A stretch of DNA of 5,087 nucleotides from Actinomycetota bacterium. Lineage in GTDB: Bacteria > Actinomycetota > Actinomycetes > S36-B12 > UBA10799. The DNA is taken from contig JAUPKO010000412.1 of assembly GCA_030837395.1 (NCBI GenBank), positions 1 to 5,087 on the forward strand. Reading direction: 5' to 3'. Position 1 is the first letter of the stretch. Each line of letters starts with the position of its first letter. Shown piece after piece: positions 1 through 5,087 of this stretch. The notes beneath the pieces were generated by a model, which was not told where the DNA came from, ran no database searches, and saw nothing but the letters and a program-made list of their open reading frames with translations. The position numbers and the translations under genes were made by a program.

Positions 1-2
1 CC

Positions 3-920
3 GCGGCGGCAACCTCACTGCCGGTCGGATGGCGGGGACCGGACCCCTCCACGTGGACCTCCAGCCTCGACGCCGACGCCTACCGCTCAGCCGTCGGCAC
101 CATCCGCGACCACATCGCCGCAGGCGAGGTCTACCAAGCCAACCTCTGCCGTGTCATGTCCGCGCCCATGCCCCCCGACGCTGACGCCGACCCCCTTGCG
201 CTGGCGAGGATCTTGGCCGCAGGCAACCCCGCCCGCCACGCCGGCGCCCTTCGGCTCCCCGCCGCAACCGGACGCGCCGGCACCTTCATCGCCTCCGCCT
301 CACCTGAACTCTTCCTGTCCCGCCACGGCAAGGCCCTGCTAAGCCGACCGATCAAAGGCACTGCCGCCACCCCCGGTGGCTTCCTGCCCAAGGACACCGC
401 CGAGAACGTCATGATCGTCGACCTCGTGCGCAACGACCTCAGCGCCGTCGCCGCGACGGGCACCGTCACCGTCCCGGAATTCCTCGCCGAGGAGCAGCAC
501 CCGGGTCTGGTCCATCTCGTCTCAGGCGTCGCCGCCCGCGTGCGCGACGGCGCCACCTGGGCCGACATCTTCGCCGCCACCTTCCCACCCGGCAGCGTCA
601 CCGGCGCCCCCAAATCCTCCGCCCTACGCATCATCGGCGAACTCGAACCCGTCCCACGCGGGCCCTACTGCGGCGCTTTCGGCTGGGTCGACGCCGACAC
701 CTGCGAGGCTGAGTTGGCCGTCGCCATCCGCACCTTTTGGCTAGAACCCGGCGAGTCCGCACCAGGTGGGACCAGCCCCCGCGCCATGATGCTCAAGTTC
801 GGCACCGGCGCCGGGATCACCTGGGGCAGTGACCCGGACTACGAGTGGCGCGAAACCGAACTCAAGGCTGCCCGACTGGTGGCGCTGGCCAGCGGACAAC
901 CGGTGACGCCACTCACCTGA
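3..920 (+). CDS. pabB: Aminodeoxychorismate synthase component I, 5'-truncated by the window edge
   Basis: This chorismate-binding enzyme would aminate chorismate to 4-amino-4-deoxychorismate, using ammonia from a PabA-type amidotransferase, in the cytosol as the first step to p-aminobenzoate and folate. The frame is open from base 3, so the start lies upstream and only the C-terminal 305 residues are visible. Seen in order (fragment numbering): GEVYQANL (41-48), SPELFL (100-105), PIKGT (116-120), AENVMIVDLVRNDL (133-146), FPPGSVTGAPK (194-204), ELEPVPRGPYCG (213-224), IRT (242-244) and GTGAGITWGSDP (267-278). These are the classic anthranilate/PABA synthase motifs. Lysine 118 in PIKGT is the residue family knowledge links to PabB; TrpE has PIAGT. 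The following pabC-like gene supports the folate reading. Whether the missing N-terminus is a normal PabB N-domain or a fused PabA domain cannot be seen. TrpE is the main alternative and is unlikely. Confidence 0.92.
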   Translation, partial: AAATSLPVGWRGPDPSTWTSSLDADAYRSAVGTIRDHIAAGEVYQANLCRVMSAPMPPDADADPLALARILAAGNPARHAGALRLPAATGRAGTFIASASPELFLSRHGKALLSRPIKGTAATPGGFLPKDTAENVMIVDLVRNDLSAVAATGTVTVPEFLAEEQHPGLVHLVSGVAARVRDGATWADIFAATFPPGSVTGAPKSSALRIIGELEPVPRGPYCGAFGWVDADTCEAELAVAIRTFWLEPGESAPGGTSPRAMMLKFGTGAGITWGSDPDYEWRETELKAARLVALASGQPVTPLT

Positions 921-930
921 CCACTGCCGC

Positions 931-996
931 CCGCGGTCGATTCATCGGCGTCGGCGCGTTCGGCGTCATCACCGGCCAGCCGCGGTCGGCACATCG
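931..996 (+). repeat. Imperfect direct repeat in the pabB-pabC spacer
   Basis: The 86-base gap between the two genes holds two copies of a 17-base sequence, CCGCGGTCGATTCATCG at 931-947 and CCGCGGTCGGCACATCG at 980-996. They match at 14 of 17 positions and start 49 bases apart. The second copy ends against the ribosome binding site of the next gene. It could be an operator or chance similarity in GC-rich DNA. No clear promoter or terminator was seen in the gap. Confidence 0.35.
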
Positions 997-1001
997 AGGA
1001 G
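996..1001 (+). promoter_or_regulatory. Ribosome binding site that fixes the pabC start
   Basis: GAGGAG lies five bases before the ATG at 1007, a good Shine-Dalgarno match and spacing. It decides against in-frame starts further upstream, since the frame stays open back into pabB, and against the GTG at 1001, which overlaps this site. Confidence 0.75.
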
Positions 1002-1006
1002 TGCAC

Positions 1007-1852
1007 ATGCTGGTATGGCTTGCCGAAGGCGGGCGCGATGGGGCGATCATGCCCGTGGCCGACGCGTCGATCGGGATTCTGGACCGCGGGCTGATCGTCG
1101 GTGACGGCGTGTTCGAGACGCTCAAGGTCGTCGACGGTGTGCCCTTCGCCTTGACCCGACACCTCGATCGGCTCGCGCTGTCCGCCGCCGCCCTGGCCAT
1201 CGACCTGCCCGCCGTCGACCAACTGCGCGCGGGCATTGCCGCCGTGATCGACGCCAACGGTGCCCGAATCGGGCCGCTCGGCCGGCTGCGGCTGACCATG
1301 ACGCACGGCCCCGGGGTGCTCGGCGATCCGTACGCCGATGGGGGAGCGCCGACCGTCTTCGCCACCGTCGTGCCGCAGCATCCCTGGTCGCCCACCTCCC
1401 ACGTGGCGCTCTCGTCCTACCGGCGCAACGAGCGCTCAGCCCTCGCTGGCGTCAAAAGCACGTCGTACGCCGAGAACGCCATCGCCCTGCGGGCAGCCAA
1501 AGCCACCGGCGCGGACGAAGCCCTCCTGCTCAACACCGCCGGACAGGTGTGTGAAGGGACCGGCAGCAACATCTTCCTGGTGATCGACGGGCAGTTGGTG
1601 ACGCCCGAGTTGAGCAGCGGTTGTCTCAACGGGGTGACGCGACAGTTGGTGGTGCAGTGGTGCGGCGCGGCCGAGGTCGCCCTGCCGGCCGCAACCCTGC
1701 AGACGTGCAGCGAAGCCTTCCTCACCTCCAGCACCCGCGATGTGCACCCCATCGAATGGCTCGGCGAGCGCCGGCTGCCGGCCCCCGGTCCGACCACAGC
1801 CGAGGCCATCACCATTTGGCGCGAACACGAGGCCGCCGACCTCGATCCGTGA
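1007..1852 (+). CDS. pabC: Aminodeoxychorismate lyase (fold-type IV PLP enzyme)
   Basis: This 281-residue cytosolic PLP enzyme likely splits 4-amino-4-deoxychorismate into p-aminobenzoate and pyruvate. Visible class-IV aminotransferase features are an N-terminal DRGLIVGDGVFETLKV block (26-41), RHLDRL (51-56) whose arginine in this family contacts the PLP phosphate, and K150 in GVKSTSYAEN as the Schiff-base lysine. EGTGSNIF (183-190) follows, with E183 in the position that contacts the pyridine nitrogen, and then TSSTRDVHPI (240-249) near the substrate pocket. Length is normal for the family. The ATG at 1007 was chosen for its GAGGAG site. Family members also include D-amino-acid and branched-chain aminotransferases, which share these motifs. 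The lyase call rests on the gene following pabB in the same direction after 86 bases. The family is certain; the exact reaction is inferred. Confidence 0.8.
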   Translation: MLVWLAEGGRDGAIMPVADASIGILDRGLIVGDGVFETLKVVDGVPFALTRHLDRLALSAAALAIDLPAVDQLRAGIAAVIDANGARIGPLGRLRLTMTHGPGVLGDPYADGGAPTVFATVVPQHPWSPTSHVALSSYRRNERSALAGVKSTSYAENAIALRAAKATGADEALLLNTAGQVCEGTGSNIFLVIDGQLVTPELSSGCLNGVTRQLVVQWCGAAEVALPAATLQTCSEAFLTSSTRDVHPIEWLGERRLPAPGPTTAEAITIWREHEAADLDP

Positions 1853-1874
1853 TCGCCGCGCGGCCCACCAGCCC

Positions 1875-2966
1875 TCAATCCCAAAGCAGGTCCGCCGTAA
1901 GGTCCGCCAGCCGAGGCGCACCGAGTAACGCCATGGCCATCTCCAACTCGGTCCGCAGAATCTCCAACACCTGTTGCACCCCGGCCGCCCCGCCGACCGT
2001 CAGACCCCAGATGACCGGCCGGCCCACCATCACCGCAGAAGCCCCCAACATCAGGGCCTTGGCCACGTCCGTGCCGCGGCGGATCCCGCCGTCCACCAGC
2101 ACCGGCACCCGACCCGCCACTGCCTGCACCACCCCTGGCAGTGCCTCGGCAGTAGCCGGCACGGTGTCCAGATTGCGCGCCCCGTGATTCGACACGATCA
2201 CCCCGGCCACGCCACAGTCCACGGCCCGCGCCGCGTCGTCGCCGCGCAGATTCCCCTTCGTGAGCACCGGCACGTCAGCCACGCCCACCAGCCACTCCAG
2301 GTCCCGCCAGGTGATGTCCGGGGCCAGCAGCGGGTTGTAGATCCGCCGGTGCGCCGGCACGTCGTCGGCCGCCACCGGGGCCTCGGCCAGGATCGGATAG
2401 GTGTAGCCGTCGATGCGGCCCAGCTGATTGCGTTTGTCCCGATCCCGGGCACCCAAACTCGGCGTGTCCACCGTCAGCGCCACCCCCCGTGCCCCGGCCG
2501 CCACCGCCTGCGCCACCAACTCCCGCGTGAAGCCGCGGTCACGCTGAATGTAGAGCTGGAACAGCCACGGGGTTGCCGCCTGGGCCGCTGCCCGACCCAC
2601 CTCGACCAGCGGCGTCGACCCCAGCGAACTCTGCACGTACAGCGCCCGGGCCGCCCCTGCCCCGGCGATCGTCGCCGCCTCGGCACCGGGGTGATACGCG
2701 CGGTGCTGTGCCGTCGGAGCAACGACGATCGGATGCTCCAGCGGCATTCCGAGCAGGTCGGTTGCGGTGTCGATCGACGAGACATCCACGAGCGTGCGCG
2801 GCGCCAGGCGGCGCTCGGACCAGGCCGTCGAATTGCGGCGCAACGTGTGCTCGTCACCGGCCCCGCCCCACACGTAGTCGCGAATTCCGGCCTCGAGGCG
2901 CTCAGCGGCAGGTGCCTCGAACATGGGCACGGCGACGAAGGAGGCCAGCGTGTCGTCATCAGTCAC
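1875..2966 (-). CDS. FMN-dependent alpha-hydroxy-acid oxidase/dehydrogenase (glycolate oxidase / L-lactate dehydrogenase family)
   Basis: This 363-residue TIM-barrel flavoenzyme would oxidise a small (S)-2-hydroxy acid such as lactate or glycolate to the 2-oxo acid. Conserved positions by comparison with plant glycolate oxidase are Y31 (RDYVWGGAGDE), the FMN strand PIVVAPTAQH (79-88), FQLY (136-139, active-site Y139), TVDTP (165-169), R174, K237 (LTKGN), catalytic H261 and R264 in SNHGARNLD (259-267), and the phosphate-binding segments DGGIRRGTD (292-300) and GRP (315-317). No signal peptide or membrane insert is seen, so a soluble cytosolic enzyme is expected. The usual Gln after SNHG[AG]R is Asn265, and the position of glycolate oxidase Trp108 is Leu115, so the substrate may differ. 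The GTG at 2966 is chosen because homology begins soon after it. It has no good ribosome binding site nearby, and the upstream open frame is not family-like. No partner gene is adjacent; the enzyme converges on pabC. Confidence 0.9.
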   Translation of the reverse strand: MTDDDTLASFVAVPMFEAPAAERLEAGIRDYVWGGAGDEHTLRRNSTAWSERRLAPRTLVDVSSIDTATDLLGMPLEHPIVVAPTAQHRAYHPGAEAATIAGAGAARALYVQSSLGSTPLVEVGRAAAQAATPWLFQLYIQRDRGFTRELVAQAVAAGARGVALTVDTPSLGARDRDKRNQLGRIDGYTYPILAEAPVAADDVPAHRRIYNPLLAPDITWRDLEWLVGVADVPVLTKGNLRGDDAARAVDCGVAGVIVSNHGARNLDTVPATAEALPGVVQAVAGRVPVLVDGGIRRGTDVAKALMLGASAVMVGRPVIWGLTVGGAAGVQQVLEILRTELEMAMALLGAPRLADLTADLLWD

Positions 2967-3119
2967 GCCGGTCAGTCTGGCACCTCGCCACCCACCGCGG
3001 CGGCCACCTCTGGACGCACCACACCACGCACCCCGCGACAGGCTCCGGCGGCCACCGGTTCGCGGCACATCGTGCGCGTCCGCATGGGCAACCGGGGGCC
3101 CGTCCCCTAGGGTCGGCGC
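2967..3119. promoter_or_regulatory. Divergent intergenic region between the hydroxy-acid oxidase and the membrane operon
   Basis: This 153-base spacer separates two divergent genes, so it should hold promoters for both. For the plus-strand operon a TAGGGT hexamer is clear just before the start. For the minus-strand oxidase the best candidate is CAGACT (complement of 2974-2979), seven bases before the GTG. It keeps only the A and final T of a TANNNT -10 box and is weak. No -35 box, operator repeat or riboswitch was recognised. Open frames crossing it on both strands look like GC-driven artefacts. Confidence 0.5.
3108..3113 (+). promoter_or_regulatory. Putative -10 box giving a leaderless operon transcript
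   Basis: TAGGGT fits the actinobacterial TANNNT -10 pattern and ends six bases before the A of the ATG at 3120, so transcription is expected to start at or next to that A. No Shine-Dalgarno sequence precedes the ATG, which agrees with a leaderless message. The box sits in an eight-base palindrome, CCCTAGGG (3105-3112). No convincing -35 box is present, as is common in these organisms. Confidence 0.6.
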
Positions 3120-3278
3120 ATGGACATCATCATCTTGGTGGCGCTGTCGGTGCTGGCGGTGCTGATTTACCGGGGAGCGCGGCGGGGGCTGGTGCTGGCC
3201 CTGTGGTTGCTGACCTTGGTCGCGGTGCTCGCGCTCTTTCGCTACCACGTCACCTCGGCGCTGGATTTGAGCTTCTGA
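3120..3278 (+). CDS. Small two-helix membrane protein of unknown function
   Basis: This 52-residue protein has two hydrophobic segments, about residues 3-16 and 24-40, separated by the basic turn YRGARRG (17-23). By the positive-inside rule the turn should be cytoplasmic and both ends outside. The C-terminal tail is FRYHVTSALDLSF (40-52). I do not recognise an established function; the tail reminds me of short actinobacterial hypothetical proteins, which is memory and not a search. The ATG lies six bases after a -10-like TAGGGT, so it probably heads a leaderless message. Its TGA overlaps the ATG of the DsbB-like gene by one base (TGATG), which implies translational coupling and argues that it is a real gene. 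It may be a small subunit or stabiliser of the membrane proteins encoded after it. Confidence 0.72.
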   Translation: MDIIILVALSVLAVLIYRGARRGLVLALWLLTLVAVLALFRYHVTSALDLSF

Positions 3279-4210
3279 TGGCCGGGCAGAACTCCGAGGG
3301 CAACGCCGACGCCACCGAACCGCTGGCGATCGAGGATCCCACCGCGATCCACACCCCGGTCGACCCCACCACGGTGCAGCCGGCGGCCGGGAACTCCGCA
3401 GCCGAGGACGCGACCGCGGTACACGCCGCCCTCGACCACACCGCCGTGATGCCGGCCGTGCCCGCCCCGCCGCTACCCGCCCGGACCCCGCCTCCGCTAC
3501 CGCCGCCGACGCCAGTCGCCGCTTCCGCGCCCATCGCCGCACCTGCCGCTGCTACCGGCCCCGCCGGCGCGCCCACCGCTGCCGCGGTCGACAAGCCCTG
3601 GCCGTGGCTCGGCAAGATCATCTACTGGGGCTTCGTGGGCTGGATCGTCGCGTACGCCGGCGTCCTCGGCGCGGCGTTCACCGTGCAGTTCGTCGAGGGC
3701 GAGTTCCCGTGCCCGCTGTGCATGCTGCAGCGCTACGCCATGATCCTGTCGAGCCTGGCCGCCATGTGGATCGTCATGCAAGCCCGCCGTGGCACCCTCA
3801 CGATGGGCCGCTATGCCCAAGGGCTGGGCCTGGGCCTGTTGGCAGCGCTGGCCGGGTCGGTGATGTCCGGCCGACAGGTGCTGTTGCACATCCTGCCTGG
3901 CGATCCCGGGTACGGCAGCGCGGTGCTCGGCCTGCACCTTTACACCTGGGCCCTGGTGACGTTCTTCATCGTCGCGTTGTTCTGCGCGGTCTCACTGATC
4001 CTCATGCCCCGAGCCGTCGCCACCGCGCCGGGCACCAGTTGGCTGGGCCGGATCGGGGGAGGCGTGACGATGATCGTCGTGTGGCTGTTCCTGATCCTCA
4101 TCGCGGCCAACGTCGTGGCCATCATCTTCCTCGAAGGTGCCGCCTGGGTGCTGCCAGACGACCCGACCAGCTACAACCTTCTCGACCAGTTGGGAATCAC
4201 CGGCTCATGA
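3278..4210 (+). CDS. dsbB: DsbB-family disulfide-bond formation membrane protein with long N-terminal tail
   Basis: This 310-residue protein has a Pro/Ala/Thr-rich, probably disordered cytoplasmic tail (1-104) followed by a membrane part. Hydrophobic segments lie at about 112-137, 154-168, 180-197, 219-243 and 259-286. After the first helix comes FPCPLCMLQRYAM (143-155), matching the DsbB quinone-oxidoreductase motif CxxC followed by an arginine, with C145 and C148 on the outer face. DsbB proteins pass electrons from a DsbA-like thiol oxidase to quinone. Two points differ from E. coli DsbB. The second outer loop, including PGDPGYGSAVLGLHLYTW (207-224), has no cysteine, the only other cysteine being C236 inside a helix. 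There is also a fifth hydrophobic segment. The redox role is therefore inferred from family membership and the CPLC pair. The start overlaps the preceding TGA; no strong ribosome binding site is seen, so coupling is likely. The end overlaps the ClC gene by four bases. Confidence 0.82.
   Translation: MAGQNSEGNADATEPLAIEDPTAIHTPVDPTTVQPAAGNSAAEDATAVHAALDHTAVMPAVPAPPLPARTPPPLPPPTPVAASAPIAAPAAATGPAGAPTAAAVDKPWPWLGKIIYWGFVGWIVAYAGVLGAAFTVQFVEGEFPCPLCMLQRYAMILSSLAAMWIVMQARRGTLTMGRYAQGLGLGLLAALAGSVMSGRQVLLHILPGDPGYGSAVLGLHLYTWALVTFFIVALFCAVSLILMPRAVATAPGTSWLGRIGGGVTMIVVWLFLILIAANVVAIIFLEGAAWVLPDDPTSYNLLDQLGITGS
3332..3457 (+). repeat. Degenerate two-copy repeat in the DsbB-like N-terminal tail
   Basis: Codons 19-36 (3332-3385) and 43-60 (3404-3457) encode EDPTAIHTPVDPTTVQPA and EDATAVHAALDHTAVMPA, a repeat with a 24-residue (72-base) period. 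Each unit has acidic residues before a Thr-Ala-Ile/Val step, then Asp-x-Thr-x-Val-x-Pro-Ala. The units lie in the predicted cytoplasmic disordered tail. Their acidic-Thr-hydrophobic pattern resembles kinase or FHA-domain docking motifs of actinobacterial membrane proteins, but this is inference. Confidence 0.6.
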
Positions 4211-5087
4211 ACGACCCGTCCTCGGCCGCCGCTGGAGCCGACAGCTCGTCGGCTCCCGACGTGGCTCCCGCGGCAGCGGCGGGCAAACGCGGGCTGCTCA
4301 CGATGGTGCTCATCGCCGTTGTGGCGCTGCCAGTGGGCGTGGTGGTGCTCGAACTCATCGAGGGCCTGATCCACTACATCTGGTTCGAGTTGGCCGACAC
4401 CCTGGAGGGCCCGGCGCTGTGGGCGATGGTGATCGGCAGCACGACTGTGGCCGGCCTGCTGGTCGCCGCCATCCGGCATCACCGCAACGGCCACGATCCA
4501 CTCAGCGGCCTGGCCACCGTGCCGGTGTTCCTCACCGACTACCCGGCTGTGATGGGGGCGATCGTCGTCTCGCTGCTCTGCGGCATCGCGCTGGGCCCGG
4601 AGGTGGCGCTGGTCACCACCGGGTCGCTGGTCGGCTGCGAAATCGCCCGCCGGCGTGGGGATGTCGAAGTGTCCAAGGGCATGATGATCGGCATCCTGTT
4701 CGCGATCATGGCGCTGTTCGTCGGCCCGATCCTCAGCGGCACCTTCAACGTCGCCTCCGAGTACACGTTCACAGCCATCGACATCGCCGGCTCGATCGGC
4801 ATCGCGTTGGTGACCGCCGCGGTGCTCATGGTCGGTCGCTGGGCCGCCATCGGACTCACCAAGGTGCGCGGCGGCGACACCCCGGCCTACGTCCCGTTGA
4901 CGATCTTCGGCCTAGCGGTGGGCCTCGTCGCCGTCGCCTACCACGAGGTGTCGGGCAATGCGGTTTCGTTCGTGCTGACCAGCGGCGAGAACAACGTCAA
5001 GCCGCTCATCGCGTTGGGTACGGCCTCGGCGATCGGCCTGGCCATCGCCGCCAAGTGGCTGGCCTACACCCTCAGCCTGGGAGATCG
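4207..5087 (+). CDS. ClC-family chloride channel/transporter, 3'-truncated by the window edge
   Basis: The frame from the ATG at 4207 stays open to the window end and gives 293 residues. After a short Ser/Ala-rich hydrophilic tail (1-26) it is highly hydrophobic, with membrane segments at about 31-58, 70-89, 114-128, 159-176, 193-212, 230-246 and 266-290. CGIALGPEVALVTTGSLVG (125-143) lines up with the GREGP region of ClC proteins, E132 falling on the gating glutamate (Glu148 in E. coli ClC). The visible end AKWLAYTLSLGD (282-293) resembles the stretch just before the second ClC anion-binding motif, GxFxP, expected beyond the edge. Proteins of this type move chloride or other anions, as channels or proton antiporters; which one cannot be told here. 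The start overlaps the DsbB-like stop as ATGA, so the two are probably co-translated. A third or more of the protein is probably missing. Confidence 0.82.
   Translation, partial: MNDPSSAAAGADSSSAPDVAPAAAAGKRGLLTMVLIAVVALPVGVVVLELIEGLIHYIWFELADTLEGPALWAMVIGSTTVAGLLVAAIRHHRNGHDPLSGLATVPVFLTDYPAVMGAIVVSLLCGIALGPEVALVTTGSLVGCEIARRRGDVEVSKGMMIGILFAIMALFVGPILSGTFNVASEYTFTAIDIAGSIGIALVTAAVLMVGRWAAIGLTKVRGGDTPAYVPLTIFGLAVGLVAVAYHEVSGNAVSFVLTSGENNVKPLIALGTASAIGLAIAAKWLAYTLSLGD

Noticed and set aside
354..356. Anthranilate synthase (trpE) as identity of the first gene
   Set aside because: TrpE has alanine in PIAGT; this codon is lysine (PIKGT), typical of PabB, and the next gene fits pabC rather than a tryptophan gene.
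1001..1003. GTG as the pabC start
   Set aside because: It overlaps the GAGGAG ribosome binding site, while the ATG at 1007 has ideal spacing from it.
839..1402. Minus-strand frame of 187 residues opposite the pabB end and pabC
   Set aside because: It shows no recognisable motif and lies antisense to clear PLP-enzyme motifs, as expected of shadow frames in high-GC DNA.
1855..1864. Palindrome GCCGCGCGGC as a rho-independent terminator
   Set aside because: A perfect 10-base palindrome leaves no adequate loop and no T-run follows on either strand, so it does not make a convincing terminator.
1621..2187. Plus-strand frame spanning the pabC end and the oxidase end
   Set aside because: It crosses two convergent genes out of frame and has low-complexity Arg/Ser/Pro composition with no domain signal.
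2573..3277. Plus-strand open frame continuous with and upstream of the DsbB-like gene
   Set aside because: It is antisense to the well-supported hydroxy-acid oxidase and Arg/Pro-rich. It also overlaps the small membrane gene, whose stop overlaps a sensible ATG at 3278.
2967..3542. Minus-strand open frame extending the hydroxy-acid oxidase upstream by 192 residues
   Set aside because: The extension is Arg/Pro-rich low-complexity sequence unlike any family N-terminus. It runs antisense through the small membrane gene and the DsbB-like tail, and family homology begins just after the GTG at 2966.
4539..4880. Minus-strand frame opposite the ClC gene
   Set aside because: It is a mirror of the hydrophobic ClC codons with no motif of its own, and the plus strand has clear ClC features.

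Overview
The window is chromosomal DNA from a high-GC Gram-positive bacterium, most likely an actinobacterium. By eye GC is near 70%, third codon positions are almost all G or C, long antisense frames stay open, and one operon start looks leaderless. The exact genus cannot be read from the sequence.

Left part (1-1852, plus strand): two adjacent genes of p-aminobenzoate (folate precursor) synthesis. The first is the C-terminal 305 residues of a chorismate-binding enzyme, called as aminodeoxychorismate synthase component I (pabB) because it carries the PIKGT lysine. After an 86-base gap comes a fold-type IV PLP enzyme, best read as aminodeoxychorismate lyase (pabC). Together they would turn chorismate into p-aminobenzoate; the glutamine amidotransferase partner is not in view.

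Middle (1875-2966, minus strand): a complete FMN-dependent alpha-hydroxy-acid oxidase/dehydrogenase of the glycolate oxidase/lactate dehydrogenase family. It converges on pabC with only 22 bases between the stop codons. A 153-base divergent spacer (2967-3119) separates its start from the next block.

Right part (3120-5087, plus strand): a tightly packed membrane-protein operon with overlapping stop/start codons. It encodes a 52-residue two-helix membrane protein, a DsbB-family membrane protein with a long Pro/Ala-rich N-terminal tail and a single CPLC pair, and the first 293 residues of a ClC-type chloride channel/transporter that runs off the window. The operon appears to start from a leaderless promoter (TAGGGT six bases before the ATG). 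This block is the least ordinary part of the window. The packing suggests that a tiny membrane protein, a redox-type membrane protein and an anion channel are made together, but their joint function is unknown to me.

No tRNA, rRNA, CRISPR array, insertion sequence or phage-like feature was seen. No gene-free stretch exceeds 153 bases.
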